Shown: piece by piece, positions 17,232 to 27,708 of the stretch
How the letters are laid out: every line of letters starts with the position of its first letter
Position numbering within the stretch: the stretch's first letter is position 1
Origin: Nocardioides gansuensis
Lineage (GTDB): Bacteria; Actinomycetota; Actinomycetes; Propionibacteriales; Nocardioidaceae
Length of the DNA stretch: 64,000 bases
NCBI RefSeq assembly: GCF_003076135.1
Contig: NZ_QDGZ01000003.1
Coordinates: 62,001-126,000, forward strand
Reading direction: 5' to 3'
Program-made: the position numbers and the translations under genes
Notes under the pieces: model-generated
Databases searched by the model: none
Seen by the model: the letters and a program-made list of their open reading frames with translations, nothing else
Told to the model about the DNA's origin: nothing

Positions 17232-18431
17232 GTGTCCTTCGCCCCGCTCGTCGAGCCAGCCACCGAGCTCACCGTCGACGAGGTGCGCCGCTACAGCCGG
17301 CACCTGATCATCCCCGACGTCGGCATGACCGGCCAGAAGCGCCTGAAGAACGCCAAGGTGCTCGTCATCGGCGCCGGCGGCCTCGGCTCGCCCGCGCTGC
17401 TCTACCTCGCGGCCGCCGGCGTCGGCACGATCGGCATCGCCGAGTTCGACGAGGTCGACGAGTCCAACCTGCAGCGCCAGGTCATCCACGGACAGTCCGA
17501 CGTGGGACGCCCCAAGGCCGAGTCGGCGCGGGACTCCATCCAGGAGGTCAACCCGCTCGTGAACGTCGTCGTCCACGGCGAGCGCCTGGACAACGACAAC
17601 GTGATGCAGGTCTTCGAGGGCTACGACCTGATCGTCGACGGCACCGACAACTTCGCGACGCGCTACATGGTCAACGACGCGGCGTACTTCCTGAAGATCC
17701 CCTACGTGTGGGGCTCGATCTACCGCTTCGACGGCCAGGCCTCGGTCTTCGCGCCGATGCTCGCCGACGACGCTCCGTGCTACCGCTGCCTCTACCCCGA
17801 GCCGCCGCCGCCGGGCATGGTCCCCAGCTGCGCCGAGGGCGGCGTGCTGGGCGTGCTGTGCGCCAGCATCGGCTCGATCCAGGTCAACGAGGCCATCAAG
17901 CTGCTCACCGGCGTCGGCGACCCGCTGGTCGGCAAGCTGATGATCTACGACGCCCTGGAGATGGAGTACCGCAAGCTCAAGGTGCGCAAGGACCCCACCT
18001 GCGCGCTGTGCGGCGACAACCCCACGGTGACCGGGCTCATCGACTACGAGTCCTTCTGCGGCGCCGTCTCCGAGGAGGCCGCGGACGCGGCTGCGGGCTC
18101 GACCATCTCGGTCACCCAGCTCGACCAGATGCTCAAGGAGCGCGAGGCGGGGGAGCGGGACTTCGTGCTCGTCGACGTGCGCGAGCCCAACGAGTACGAG
18201 ATCAACCGGATCCCGGGTGCCGTGCTGATCCCCAAGGGCGAGTTCCTCAACGGCAACGCGCTCGGGCAGCTGCCTTCGGACAAGCAGGTCGTGCTGCACT
18301 GCAAGTCCGGCGTGCGCTCGGCGGAGTGCCTGGCGATCGTCAAGGGCGCGGGCTACGCCGACGCCGTCCACGTCGGTGGTGGCGTGGCGGCCTGGGTCAG
18401 CCAGATCGACCCCTCGCAGCCGGCGTACTGA
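17232..18431 (+). CDS. moeZ: Adenylyltransferase/sulfurtransferase MoeZ
   Basis: A 399-residue two-domain protein. Residues 1-270 are a ThiF/MoeB-type adenylating domain: YSRHLIIPDVG, ATP loop VIGAGGLGSPALLYLAAAG, and zinc cysteines CYRC and CALC. Residues 300-395 are a rhodanese domain with active-site Cys in LHCKSGVRSAE. MoeZ activates sulfur-carrier proteins as acyl-adenylates and passes sulfur from the rhodanese cysteine, serving molybdopterin, thioamide and CysO pathways in actinobacteria. GTG 17232 follows GAGGAGAG. moaE, a possible user of its product, lies 20 kb downstream. Confidence 0.93.
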   Translation: MSFAPLVEPATELTVDEVRRYSRHLIIPDVGMTGQKRLKNAKVLVIGAGGLGSPALLYLAAAGVGTIGIAEFDEVDESNLQRQVIHGQSDVGRPKAESARDSIQEVNPLVNVVVHGERLDNDNVMQVFEGYDLIVDGTDNFATRYMVNDAAYFLKIPYVWGSIYRFDGQASVFAPMLADDAPCYRCLYPEPPPPGMVPSCAEGGVLGVLCASIGSIQVNEAIKLLTGVGDPLVGKLMIYDALEMEYRKLKVRKDPTCALCGDNPTVTGLIDYESFCGAVSEEAADAAAGSTISVTQLDQMLKEREAGERDFVLVDVREPNEYEINRIPGAVLIPKGEFLNGNALGQLPSDKQVVLHCKSGVRSAECLAIVKGAGYADAVHVGGGVAAWVSQIDPSQPAY

Positions 18432-18445
18432 CCCGGCTCCCACAC

Positions 18446-18476
18446 ACCGGCGTGGCCCCGAACGGGCTACGCCGGT
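18446..18476 (+). terminator. moeZ terminator
   Basis: A 13-bp stem (18446-18458 with 18464-18476, one G-T pair) and 5-base loop, 14 bases after the moeZ stop, then CTGGTCATTTC. GC-rich with a weak T-tract. Confidence 0.75.
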
Positions 18477-18596
18477 CTGGTCATTTCGGACTACCGGCGC
18501 GTAACGTCGGTCCGGCCACCTCGTTAGCGGGGTGTGACCGGTCCCCGCCTCGCTCGGGAAGGCGGGGGCCTGACGACTCTGGGAGGAAACCAACAG

Positions 18597-19472
18597 ATGC
18601 GCAAGAACCACGTCCTGGCCCTGGCCTCCGCCACCGTCCTGATGGGCGCGGTCGCCTCGGCCTCGCCGGCCGTCGCTGCCAAGGGCGGCAAGCAGCAGGT
18701 CGCCGCCTCGTGGGCCCCCGCCGACACCGCCCGGATCCACCCCGGCGTGCAGATGTACACCGACGGCGCGCAGTGCACCGCCAACTTCGTCTTCACCGAC
18801 GCCGCCGGCAGCACCTACGTCGGCTACGCCGCCCACTGCGCCGGCAAGGGCGCCGCCACCGACACCAACGGCTGCGACGCGGCCTCCCTGCCGCTCGGCA
18901 CCCGGGTGACTTTCGTCGAGGGCGGCTCGCTGCTGACCGAGGGCACCGAGGTCGGCCACGGCACCCTGGCGTACTCGTCCTGGCTGACCATGCAGAAGAA
19001 CGGCGAGCGCGACGACAACGCCTGCGCCTACAACGACTTCGCGCTGGTGAAGGTCGACGCCGCCGACGCCTCGAAGGTCAACCCGAGCGTCCCCTTCTGG
19101 GGCGGCCCGGTCGCGCTCAACACCACCGGCACCGCGGCGGGTGACACCGTCTACTCCTACGGCAACTCCAGCCTCCGCGCCGGCCTCACCCAGCTCTCGC
19201 CCAAGCAGGGCACCAGCCTGGGCTCCGAGGGCGAGGGCTGGTCGCACCCGGTCTACACGGTGAGCCCGGGCGTTCCCGGTGACTCCGGCAGCGCCTTCCT
19301 CGACGCCGAGGGCAACGCCCTCGGGGCCCTGTCGACGCTCGCCATCGCCCCGCTGGCCGGCTCCAACGGCGTGGGCGACCTGGCCCACGAGCTGGGCTAC
19401 GCCCAGCAGCACGGCGGCATCGCGGGCCTGGCCCTGGTGCCCGGCACGGAGCCGTTCAGCCCGCTGCTCTGA
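18597..19472 (+). CDS. Secreted chymotrypsin-fold serine protease
   Basis: A 291-residue exported protein. Residues 1-30 form a signal peptide ending around ASPAVAAKG. The catalytic triad positions are visible: His in YAAHCAG (about 80), Asp in NDFALVKV (about 146) and Ser in VPGDSGSAF (about 229). Two further cysteines (GAQC, GCDA) could pair with AHC and the DNAC cysteine in disulfides. ATG 18597 follows GGAGGAAAC. A second copy of this gene follows at 19585, giving a tandem pair. Extracellular peptidase activity is likely; substrate unknown. Confidence 0.85.
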   Translation: MRKNHVLALASATVLMGAVASASPAVAAKGGKQQVAASWAPADTARIHPGVQMYTDGAQCTANFVFTDAAGSTYVGYAAHCAGKGAATDTNGCDAASLPLGTRVTFVEGGSLLTEGTEVGHGTLAYSSWLTMQKNGERDDNACAYNDFALVKVDAADASKVNPSVPFWGGPVALNTTGTAAGDTVYSYGNSSLRAGLTQLSPKQGTSLGSEGEGWSHPVYTVSPGVPGDSGSAFLDAEGNALGALSTLAIAPLAGSNGVGDLAHELGYAQQHGGIAGLALVPGTEPFSPLL

Positions 19473-19487
19473 TCCACGCGTGACCAC

Positions 19488-19519
19488 ACGGCCCAGCCCA
19501 CTCCGGTGGGCTGGGCCGT
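19488..19519 (+). terminator. Intrinsic terminator after first protease gene
   Basis: A perfect 14-bp stem (19488-19501 with 19506-19519), 4-base loop TCCG, 15 bases after the stop, separating the two protease genes into distinct transcripts. Confidence 0.85.
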
Positions 19520-19584
19520 TGCTCGTGCGCAGGTGCACGGACACGGATCCGTAGCACCGGCTGGGGTCCGTCGTTGGAGGGGGC

Positions 19585-20463
19585 ATGCTCTGCCAGGGTC
19601 GACCCGTCCGCTCTCTCCTCTCCCTCCTCGGCACCCTCCTCCTCGGTGCCGCCACCGCGGCGAGCCCCGCCGGGGCCGCGGAGGTCTCGTCGGCTCAGGT
19701 GCGCGGCCCACGGTGGGCGCCGGCTGCGCGGGCGACCATCACCCCGGGGGTGCAGATGATGACGGCCGGGGCCCAGTGCACGGCCAACTTCGTCTTCACC
19801 GACACGCGCCACCGGGTCTACGTCGGCTACGCCGCCCACTGCGCCGGGCTCGGCGAGGCGACCGAGACCGACGGCTGCGAGACCGGGTCCCTTCCGCTGG
19901 GCACCCGTGTCGACTTCGTGCGGGGCGCGTCGCTGCTCGAGGACGGCACGGCCCTGGGCCGCGGCCGGCTGGTCTACAGCTCCTGGCTGGCGATGCAGGA
20001 GCTCGGAGTCGAGGACCCCGACGCGTGCGCCGCCAACGACTTCGCGCTCGTCAGGGTCTCCCGCGCGGACCGGCGCAAGGTCAACCCCTCCGTGCCGGTC
20101 TTCGGCGGCCCCGTCGGGCTGGCGGAGCCGCCGGCCCAGGGCGAGGCGGTGCTCAGCTACGGCCAGTCCCGGCTGCGGCCCGGCACCGTGCTGTCCCCGC
20201 GGCGCGGGGTCTCGCTGGGCCCGTCGTACGGCGGGTGGGGCAGCGACGCCTACACCCTGGCCCCGGGCGTGCCGGGAGACTCGGGGAGCGGCTTCCTCGA
20301 CGCACAGGGCCGGGCCTTCGGCACCCTGTCCACGCTGGCGCTGACCCCGCTGCCCGCCGCCAACGGTCTCGGCTCGCTGGCGCGCGAGCTGGCGTTCGCC
20401 CGGCAGCACTCCGGACTGCGAAAGCTGCGGCTGGTGCGTGGCACGGAGCCGTTCACCGGCTGA
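19585..20463 (+). CDS. Secreted chymotrypsin-fold serine protease, tandem paralog
   Basis: A 292-residue paralog of the preceding protein, matching it through nearly the whole mature chain (GAQCTANFVFTD, YVGYAAHCAG, PGVPGDSGS). Signal peptide about residues 1-31 (LGTLLLGAATAASPAGAA). Triad: His near 82, Asp in NDFALVRV near 151, Ser in PGDSGSGF near 231. It is more arginine-rich and less lysine-rich than the first copy. Between them stands a terminator, so the copies can be regulated separately. Confidence 0.85.
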   Translation: MLCQGRPVRSLLSLLGTLLLGAATAASPAGAAEVSSAQVRGPRWAPAARATITPGVQMMTAGAQCTANFVFTDTRHRVYVGYAAHCAGLGEATETDGCETGSLPLGTRVDFVRGASLLEDGTALGRGRLVYSSWLAMQELGVEDPDACAANDFALVRVSRADRRKVNPSVPVFGGPVGLAEPPAQGEAVLSYGQSRLRPGTVLSPRRGVSLGPSYGGWGSDAYTLAPGVPGDSGSGFLDAQGRAFGTLSTLALTPLPAANGLGSLARELAFARQHSGLRKLRLVRGTEPFTG

Positions 20464-20507
20464 CACACCACCGAGGGGGTCCCCTCGCCGGCTGCCACAC
20501 TGTCCGC

Positions 20508-21176
20508 ATGTTCTATGGCGTCCTGCACCGGATCGTGCCCCCCGTCGCGAAGGTGCTCTGGCGCCCCACCGTCGAGGGGGTGCACCACGTCCCCCGGACG
20601 GGTGGCGTGATCCTGGCGAGCAACCACCTCAGTTTCGCCGACAGCGTCGTGATCCCGGTCGTGGCGCCGCGCAAGGTGGTGTTCCTCGCCAAGTCCGACT
20701 ACTTCACGACTCCGGGCCTCAAGGGCCGGGCGATGAGGGCGTGGTTCGAGGGGCTCGGCATGCTGCCCGTCGACCGCGACGACTCCCGCGCGGCGATCGC
20801 CAGCCTCGACACGGCGCTCCAGGTGCTGGGCCGCGGCGAGGCCTTCGGCATCTACCCCGAGGGCACCCGCTCGCGCGACGGACAGCTCTACCGCGGCCGC
20901 ACCGGTGTCGCACACCTGGCGCTCACCGCCGGCGTCCCGATCGTGCCCGTCGGCCTGCACGGCACGGACCAGCTGCAGCCGGTCGGCTCGAACGTGCCCC
21001 GGCTGGCCAGGGTGACGGTGCGCTTCGGTGCCCCGATCGACGTGGCGGGGGAGTACGACGGGGTGCCCCCGGGGCGTGCGCGCCGCGAGCTCACCGATCG
21101 GGTGATGACGGCCATCCAGCAGCTGTCCGGCCAGGAGGAGGCGGGCGTCTACAACGAGCGGTCGCTGGGGGTCTGA
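20508..21176 (+). CDS. 1-acylglycerol-3-phosphate acyltransferase (PlsC family)
   Basis: A 222-residue acyltransferase with the NHLSFADS box (NHxxxxD, about 40), the second motif in GMLPVDRDD, EGTRSRDG near 123, and the VPIVPVGLHG block near 147. These are all four conserved blocks of glycerolipid acyltransferases, which transfer an acyl chain to lysophosphatidate during phospholipid synthesis. No strong membrane span; peripheral membrane association via the N terminus is usual. ATG 20508 follows the tandem protease gene after 44 bases. Confidence 0.88.
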   Translation: MFYGVLHRIVPPVAKVLWRPTVEGVHHVPRTGGVILASNHLSFADSVVIPVVAPRKVVFLAKSDYFTTPGLKGRAMRAWFEGLGMLPVDRDDSRAAIASLDTALQVLGRGEAFGIYPEGTRSRDGQLYRGRTGVAHLALTAGVPIVPVGLHGTDQLQPVGSNVPRLARVTVRFGAPIDVAGEYDGVPPGRARRELTDRVMTAIQQLSGQEEAGVYNERSLGV

Positions 21177-21223
21177 GCCCGATAGCCCGCCCGGTGTCGG
21201 TGGGGTCTGGAAGGCTGCAGGAC

Positions 21224-24200
21224 ATGAGCACCACCCACCTCGACCCCCCGGCCTACCGGCTCGTGCGGCAGCACGCGCCGACGGCCGCGCCGGTCCTCGA
21301 CGCGTGGCAGCGCCAGTTCGTCGAGCACGAGTCGGGGCCGCTGCTGGTGCTCGCCGGCCCGGGCACGGGCAAGACCACGACGCTGGTCGAGGCGATCGTC
21401 GAGCGGATCGAGGTGCGTGGCGCCGACCCGTCGTCCGTGCTGGCGCTGACGTTCTCGCGCAAGGCCGCGGAGCAGCTGCGCGACCGGGTGACCGCCCGTC
21501 TCGGCCGCACGGTGGCGACGCCGCTCGCGGCGACGTTCCACTCGTTCGCCTTCGGGCTGGTGCGGCGGTTCACGCCGGCCGAGCTCTACTCCGCGCCCCT
21601 GCGGCTGCTCACCGCGCCGCAGGCCGACGTGATGGTGCGCGAGCTGCTCGACCTGCATCGCGACGAGCTGCCCTGGCCGCCCGGCCTCGCAGTCGCAGCC
21701 CGCACCCGCGGCTTCGCCCAGGAGGTGTCAGCGGTGGTCGCGCGCGCCCGCGAGAAGGGCGCCGACCACGAGCAGCTCCTCGCGCTCGGCCACGCCGAGC
21801 AGCTGCCGGAGCTCGTGGCGGCCGGCATCTTCCTGCGCCACTACCTCGACAACCTCGACGACCACGGCGCCACCGACTACGCCGACCTGATGCGACGTGC
21901 GGTGATCGAGGCCGAGGCCCACCGCGGCGAGCTGCGCCGCCAACTGCGCCACGTCTTCGTCGACGAGTACCAGGACACCGACCCCGGCCAGGTGGCGCTG
22001 CTGCAGGCAATCGCCGGCGACGGGGGAGACCTGGTCGTCGTGGGCGACCCGCACCAGTCGATCTACGGCTTCCGGGGCGCCGATGTCCGGGGGCTCCTGG
22101 ACTTCCCGGCGACGTTCCCGACCAGGGAGGGTGCGAAGGCCCCTGTGGTCGTGCTGCGCACGACGCGGCGCTTCGGTGCCGACCTGCTCGAGGCCAGCCG
22201 GCGGGTGGCGGCGCGGCTGCCGCTCGCGGGCGCGATCGGCGAGGAGGCGCGAGCCGCCTTCGCCTCACCCGTGCCGTCGCCCGACGCGCCGGCGGGCTTG
22301 CTCGAGGTGCTCACCTACGACACCGACCGCGCCGAGGTAGAGCGGATCGCCGACCTGCTGCGCCGGGCGCACCTCGAGGACGGCTTGCCCTGGTCCGACA
22401 TGGCGGTGCTCGTGCGCTCGGGCCGGGCCACGCTGCCCGTCATGCGGCGGATGCTGGCCAGCGCCGGCGTGCCGGTCGAGGTGGCCGGTGACGAGATCCC
22501 GCTCGTGGCCGAACCGGCCGTCCGCCCGCTCGTCGACGCGCTCGCGGTCGTCGTGGCCAGCCCGGAGCCACCCACGCCGGAGGCCGCGGAGGCGCTGCTG
22601 CTCTCGCCGCTGTGCGGCCTCGACGCCACGGCCGTCCGCGCGCTCGGCCGCCAGCTGCGCAGGCGCGATCTCGCCGAGGCGACCCGCGACCGCCGCCCGC
22701 CGCGGGGCTCGCGCGAGCTCGTGGCGCAGGCGCTCGTCGACCACGACCTGCTCGACGGCCTCGAGGGCGCGGCCGTCGACGGTGCCCGGCGGCTCGTCCG
22801 CCTGCTCGGGGCCGCCCTCGACGCACTGCACGACGACCGCTCGGTCGAGGAGGTGCTCTGGGGCCTGTGGTCCGGCACGTCATGGGCAGAGCACCTCCGG
22901 GCGGGGGTCGCCCGCGGCGGCGCGGCGGCGCGCCGTGCCCATCGCGACCTCGACGCCATCTGCGCGCTCTTCGACCTCGCCGCCCGGGCCGAGGAGCAGC
23001 GCGGCCACACCAGCGCGGAGAACTTCCTGGCCGAGTTGCAGGCGCAGCAGATCCCCGGCGACACCCGCGCAGAGAAGGGCGTCCGCGGCGACGCCGTGCG
23101 GCTGCTGACCGCCCACCGGTCCAAGGGGCTGGAGTGGGAGCTGGTCGTGGTCGCCCACGTGCAGGAGGGCGCCTGGCCCGACCTCCGCCGCCGGGCGACC
23201 CTTTTGGGCGGCGACCGGATCGGCGCGCCGGCCTACGGCCGGCTGGAGCTCCAGCCCGACGTGACTGCCCGTGCCCTGCTGGCCGAGGAACGCCGTCTCT
23301 TCTACGTCGCCTGCACCCGCGCCCGGCGGCGACTCGTCGTCACCGCCGTCTCGTCCACTGCGGAGGAGGGTGAGCAGCCCTCGCGCTTCCTCTTCGAGCT
23401 GGTCGACGAGCCGACCCACCTCCAGGGCCGGCCACAGCGCCCCCTGACGCTCGCGGGGGTGGTGGCCGAGCTCCGGCGGACGGCTTCCGACGACACGCTC
23501 TCCGACGCGCTCCGGCAGGCCGCGGCCCGCCGGCTCGCCCAGCTGGCCGCCACCGAAGTGGCCGGCCGTCCGCTGGTGCCCGCCGCCGACCCTGCCCACT
23601 GGTGGGGCACCCACGCGCGCACGGCGTCCGCCACGCCGGTGCGGCCGGCTGACGAGCCCCTGGGGCTCTCTGCCTCCACCATCACCTCGATCGGGGAGTG
23701 CCCGGCGAGGTGGTTCCTCGAGCACGAGGCCGGCGGCGCGACGTACTCAGGACAGGCCGCCGGCTTCGGCAACCTCGTCCACAAGATCGCCGAGCACGTG
23801 GGCAGCGGCCGACTCGCGGACGCGGACATCGACGAGCTGATGGAGCATGTCGACCAGGTGTGGGACCAGCTGCCCTTCCGCACGCCGTGGTCGCGCCACA
23901 AGGAGCGCGAGGAGGCGAGGGCGGCGATCGAGCGCTTCCTCAAGCAGCACCGCGACCCGGCCGCACGCACCATCGTCGCCACCGAGCACTCCTTCGAGGT
24001 CCTGGCCACGCTGCCGGACGGCGAGCAGGTGCGGCTCCGCGGGTTCGCCGACCGCGTGGAGCTGGACGCCGAGCGGCGCGTCGTCGTGGTCGACCTCAAG
24101 ACCGGGAAGTACATGCCCACGCAGGCCGAGCTCGCCGTGCACCCGCAGCTCGGTCTCTACCAGCTCGCCGTCGAGCGCGGCGCGGTCGACGGGCTGCTCC

Positions 24201-24463
24201 CCGACGGCACGCCCGGGGCGGTCTCGGGCGGCGCCGAGCTCTGGCAGCTGCGCACCTCGACGAGCGATGCCCCGAAGGTGCAGACCCAGCGGCCGCAGGA
24301 GCCGGACGAAGAGGGCTGGTTGCCGGTGGAGCGCCAGATCGCCCTGGCCGCCCACGCCATCCGGGCCGAGGAGTTCCCGGCGAGGCCCTCGGACAAGGTG
24401 TGCCGGGTCTGCTCGTTCCAGGCGATGTGCCCGGCCCGCACGACCAAGGCGGTGATCCAGTGA
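21224..24463 (+). CDS. adnB: Helicase-nuclease subunit AdnB
   Basis: A 1079-residue UvrD/Rep-type helicase fused to a PD-(D/E)xK nuclease. Walker A GPGTGKTTT near 46, DEYQDTDP near 246, LTAHRSKGLEWE near 628 and ACTRARRR near 697 mark the motor; VVVDLKTGK near 957 holds the nuclease Asp/Lys. Cysteines in GECPARWF (about 825) and VCRVCSFQAMCP (about 1060) fit the Fe-S staple of AddB/AdnB nucleases. With AdnA it forms the actinobacterial end-resection machine. ATG 21224 follows a CTGCAGGAC segment. Its stop overlaps the adnA GTG, so subunits are co-translated, in the same gene order as mycobacteria. Confidence 0.92.
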   Translation: MSTTHLDPPAYRLVRQHAPTAAPVLDAWQRQFVEHESGPLLVLAGPGTGKTTTLVEAIVERIEVRGADPSSVLALTFSRKAAEQLRDRVTARLGRTVATPLAATFHSFAFGLVRRFTPAELYSAPLRLLTAPQADVMVRELLDLHRDELPWPPGLAVAARTRGFAQEVSAVVARAREKGADHEQLLALGHAEQLPELVAAGIFLRHYLDNLDDHGATDYADLMRRAVIEAEAHRGELRRQLRHVFVDEYQDTDPGQVALLQAIAGDGGDLVVVGDPHQSIYGFRGADVRGLLDFPATFPTREGAKAPVVVLRTTRRFGADLLEASRRVAARLPLAGAIGEEARAAFASPVPSPDAPAGLLEVLTYDTDRAEVERIADLLRRAHLEDGLPWSDMAVLVRSGRATLPVMRRMLASAGVPVEVAGDEIPLVAEPAVRPLVDALAVVVASPEPPTPEAAEALLLSPLCGLDATAVRALGRQLRRRDLAEATRDRRPPRGSRELVAQALVDHDLLDGLEGAAVDGARRLVRLLGAALDALHDDRSVEEVLWGLWSGTSWAEHLRAGVARGGAAARRAHRDLDAICALFDLAARAEEQRGHTSAENFLAELQAQQIPGDTRAEKGVRGDAVRLLTAHRSKGLEWELVVVAHVQEGAWPDLRRRATLLGGDRIGAPAYGRLELQPDVTARALLAEERRLFYVACTRARRRLVVTAVSSTAEEGEQPSRFLFELVDEPTHLQGRPQRPLTLAGVVAELRRTASDDTLSDALRQAAARRLAQLAATEVAGRPLVPAADPAHWWGTHARTASATPVRPADEPLGLSASTITSIGECPARWFLEHEAGGATYSGQAAGFGNLVHKIAEHVGSGRLADADIDELMEHVDQVWDQLPFRTPWSRHKEREEARAAIERFLKQHRDPAARTIVATEHSFEVLATLPDGEQVRLRGFADRVELDAERRVVVVDLKTGKYMPTQAELAVHPQLGLYQLAVERGAVDGLLPDGTPGAVSGGAELWQLRTSTSDAPKVQTQRPQEPDEEGWLPVERQIALAAHAIRAEEFPARPSDKVCRVCSFQAMCPARTTKAVIQ

Positions 24464-27400
24464 GGGCGCCCCGACCGATCGCGAGCCCGGCCGACCTGCG
24501 CCGGCTGACCGGAGCGGACTTCACGGTCAGCGACCAGCAGTGGGAGGCGATCAGCGCCCCGTTGGGACCCGCCGTGGTGATCGCCGGCGCCGGCTCCGGC
24601 AAGACCGAGCTGATGTCGGCCAGGGTCATCTACCTCGTCGCCAACGGGCTCGTCCGGCCCGACCAGGTGCTCGGCCTGACGTTCACGACCAAGGCGACCG
24701 CCGAGCTGTCCCACCGCATCCGCAAGGCCCTCTCGGTGGCCGGGCTCGACACCGGGGCAGTCGGCGAGGACGGCGTGCCCGAGCGGCTGGAGCCGGTCGT
24801 CTCCACGTACAACGCCTACGGCGCCGCGCTGCTCTCCGAGCACGGGCTGCGCATCGGGCACGAGCAGGACCTCCGCGTGATGGCCGACGCCTCGCGCTTC
24901 CAGCTCGCGCAGCGAGTCATCGCCCAGCACCGCGGCGTCGTGGCCCGGCTGTCGGACCATCCACCGACCGTCATCGGCTACCTGCTGGCGCTCGACGGGG
25001 CGATGAGCGAGCACCTCGTCGGCGTGGAGGACGTGCGCGACTTCCACCGGCGCGAGCGGCCGCGCTTCGAGGCGGCGCTCGCGCGCCTCGTCGCCGAGGG
25101 CGGCACCAAGGGCCGGCAGGACTGCCTCCGCAAGGTCCTCGACAAGATGGACGAGCGCGATGAACTGCTCGGCCTGGTCGCCGACTACCGCGCGCTCAAG
25201 GCCGAGCTCGGCCTCCTCGACTTCTCCGACCAGATCGCCGGCGCGCACCGGCTCGCGACGGGGCATCCCGAGGTGGGCGAGGCCGAGCGCGAGAAGTACC
25301 GCGTCGTCCTGCTGGACGAGTATCAGGACACCTCCGTCGCCCAGGCGCGCCTGCTGGCCGGCCTCTTCGGGGGCGACCACCCCGACTCCGGTCGCGGCCA
25401 CCCGGTGATGGCGGTCGGCGACCCCAACCAGGCGATCTACGGCTGGCGGGGGGCCTCGGTCGCCAACATCGAGCAGTTCCGCGAGCAGTTCCTGCAGGCC
25501 GACGGCAGCCCGGCGCGGCTGTTCCACCTCACCGTCAACCGCCGCTCCGACCGACGCATCCTCGAGCTGGCCAACACCCTGGCAGGTCCGCTGTACGCCG
25601 CGTCGGGTGCCCTCGTCGCGCCGCTCGAGGCCAAGCCCGGGGCGGCCGAGGGGCGCGTGCGCACGTGCCTCCACCGCACCCACGACGAGGAGCTCGCCTG
25701 GCTGGCGAGGGAGGTGCAGGCCGCGCACGACGCCGGGACCGAGTGGCGCGAGATCGGCGTGCTCGTCCGCACCAACAAGCACGGCGCCGAGGTCTACGAC
25801 GCGCTCACCGAGGCCGAGATCCCGGTCGAGATCGTCGGCCTCGGCGGTCTCATCCGGCTGCCTGAGGTGGCGCAGGTCGTGGCGACCCTGAGCCTGCTCG
25901 ACGACCTCACCGACAACGCCGCGCTGCTCACGCTGCTGACCGGGCCGCGGTGGGAGATCGGCCCTCGCGATCTCGCCCTGCTCGGCGAGCGGTCGGCCGC
26001 GCTGGCCCGCGTGCAGCACCGCGATGACCCCGAGCGGTCGCTCGCCGACGAGATGCACGAGGCCGTCGCCGGGGCTGACCCCACCGAGATCGCCTCCCTC
26101 AACGAAGCCCTCGAGGACCCGGGCGACCTCGACTATTCGCCCGAGGCGCGCGAGCGCTTCGCCCGGCTCGCTGCCGAACTGCGCCACCTGCGCGGCTACG
26201 TCGGGGAGCCACTGCTGGACCTGCTGCGCCGGATCATGGACGTCACCGGACTCGACATCGAGCTGGCCTCGTCGACCTCGCCGGCGGCCGAGGCGCGACG
26301 GGAGAACCTCGACCTCTTCGTCAAGGCGGTGGCCGACTTCCAGGCCGTCGACGGCTCCGTCACGCTCTCGGCGCTCAACGCCTGGCTGGAGACCGAGGAC
26401 GACTACGGGGGCGGCCTCGACGTCGCGCCGCCCAGCGAGTCCGACGCCGTCAAGCTGCTGACGATCCACCGGGCCAAGGGCCTGGAGTACGACACGGTCT
26501 TCCTCGCCGGGGTCGCGGACAAGAAGTTCCCCAACACGACCCTCCGCTCCCAGTGGACCACCGTGGCCAGCGTCCTCCCGTCGCCACTGCGCGGGGACAA
26601 GGACCACGTGCCGCAGGCGCCTGGCTGCGAGCCGGAACATCTTCGCAAGGAGTTCGTCGGCAAGGACGATCCCGACCACTCCCTGGAGAGCGCGGCCCGC
26701 GACCACCAGGCCCTCGAGGAGCTGCGGCTGGGCTACGTCGCCTTCACCCGTGCGCGCCACGAGTTCGTGGTCAGCTCCCACACGTGGGGCACGACCATCA
26801 AGCCGCTCGACCCCTCGCCGTACCTCCTGATCGCCCGCGACCTCGTGGCCGAGTGGGGCGAGAAGCCCGAGGTGTGGGAGGTCGCCGAGCAGGGCGAGGC
26901 CAACCCGGTCACTTCCGCGGCGGCGGAGGTCTCGTGGCCGGTGACCGGCCGCAGCCTGGAGCGGGCCCGGCGTGAAGCGGCCGCCGCGCTCGTGAAGGAC
27001 CAGGGGACCGGCACCACTCCCGACCCCGCCGGCCTCACGACTGAGGAGCGGAAGGTCGTCCAGCGGTGGGACGCCGAGATCGAGCGACTGCTGGCGGAGG
27101 CGTCCAGGACCGCCGCGACGGTCCGTGAGGTGCCGCTGCCCGCTGCGCTGTCCGCCACTGCAGTAGCCCGGCTGCGAGAGGACCCCGACGGGTTCGCCCG
27201 CGACCTCGCCCGGCCGATGCCCAGGCCGCCCGCTCCGCAGGCCCGGTTCGGCACCCGCTTCCACGCGTGGGTCGAGGCGCGGTTCGGCCAACAGCAGCTG
27301 CTCGACCCCGACGAGCTGCCCGGTCGCGCCGATGCCGGCATCGAGGACGAGGCCGAGCTGCTGGCGCTCCAGGGGGCGTTCGAGGCGGGGGAGTTCGGCG

Positions 27401-27708
27401 ACCGCAGCCCACACGCGGTCGAGGCGCCCTTCTCGCTGGTCCTCGGCGGGCAGGTCGTGCGCGGCCGCATCGACGCCGTCTACGCCGAGCACGACGGCGG
27501 GTTCCTCGTCGTCGACTGGAAGACCAACCGGCGTCAGACGGCCGACCCGCTGCAGCTCGCCCTCTACCGCCTGGCCTGGTCGGAGCTCCAGGGCGTCCCG
27601 CTCGAGAAGGTCCGGGCGGCGTTCCACTACGTCCGCAGCGGCGAGACGGTCGAGCCGCCCGACCTGCCGGGTCGCCAGGAGCTGGAGGCCCTGGTCAGCG
27701 GGGGCTGA
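24460..27708 (+). CDS. adnA: Helicase-nuclease subunit AdnA
   Basis: A 1082-residue partner of AdnB. Walker [10 protein letters not shown] near 43, LDEYQDTS near 285, [12 protein letters not shown] near 322, [13 protein letters not shown] near 665, and a C-terminal nuclease domain with [11 protein letters not shown] near 1019. It lacks the four-cysteine staple seen in AdnB. GTG 24460 overlaps the adnB stop. Its own stop lies 14 bases inside the convergent deoD gene's end. Together the pair unwinds and degrades double-strand breaks for recombination. Confidence 0.92.
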   Translation: MRAPRPIASPADLRRLTGADFTVSDQQWEAISAPLGPAVVIAGAGSGKTELMSARVIYLVANGLVRPDQVLGLTFTTKATAELSHRIRKALSVAGLDTGAVGEDGVPERLEPVVSTYNAYGAALLSEHGLRIGHEQDLRVMADASRFQLAQRVIAQHRGVVARLSDHPPTVIGYLLALDGAMSEHLVGVEDVRDFHRRERPRFEAALARLVAEGGTKGRQDCLRKVLDKMDERDELLGLVADYRALKAELGLLDFSDQIAGAHRLATGHPEVGEAEREKYRVVLLDEYQDTSVAQARLLAGLFGGDHPDSGRGHPVMAVGDPNQAIYGWRGASVANIEQFREQFLQADGSPARLFHLTVNRRSDRRILELANTLAGPLYAASGALVAPLEAKPGAAEGRVRTCLHRTHDEELAWLAREVQAAHDAGTEWREIGVLVRTNKHGAEVYDALTEAEIPVEIVGLGGLIRLPEVAQVVATLSLLDDLTDNAALLTLLTGPRWEIGPRDLALLGERSAALARVQHRDDPERSLADEMHEAVAGADPTEIASLNEALEDPGDLDYSPEARERFARLAAELRHLRGYVGEPLLDLLRRIMDVTGLDIELASSTSPAAEARRENLDLFVKAVADFQAVDGSVTLSALNAWLETEDDYGGGLDVAPPSESDAVKLLTIHRAKGLEYDTVFLAGVADKKFPNTTLRSQWTTVASVLPSPLRGDKDHVPQAPGCEPEHLRKEFVGKDDPDHSLESAARDHQALEELRLGYVAFTRARHEFVVSSHTWGTTIKPLDPSPYLLIARDLVAEWGEKPEVWEVAEQGEANPVTSAAAEVSWPVTGRSLERARREAAAALVKDQGTGTTPDPAGLTTEERKVVQRWDAEIERLLAEASRTAATVREVPLPAALSATAVARLREDPDGFARDLARPMPRPPAPQARFGTRFHAWVEARFGQQQLLDPDELPGRADAGIEDEAELLALQGAFEAGEFGDRSPHAVEAPFSLVLGGQVVRGRIDAVYAEHDGGFLVVDWKTNRRQTADPLQLALYRLAWSELQGVPLEKVRAAFHYVRSGETVEPPDLPGRQELEALVSGG

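Noticed and set aside
17043-19655. 870-codon antisense ORF across moeZ and the first protease
   Set aside because: Spans several real genes and a terminator; low-complexity shadow.
24157-27627. 1156-codon antisense ORF opposite adnB/adnA
   Set aside because: Shadow of the real genes in a GC-rich codon-bias frame; no domain or ribosome-binding site, while the sense strand has helicase motifs.
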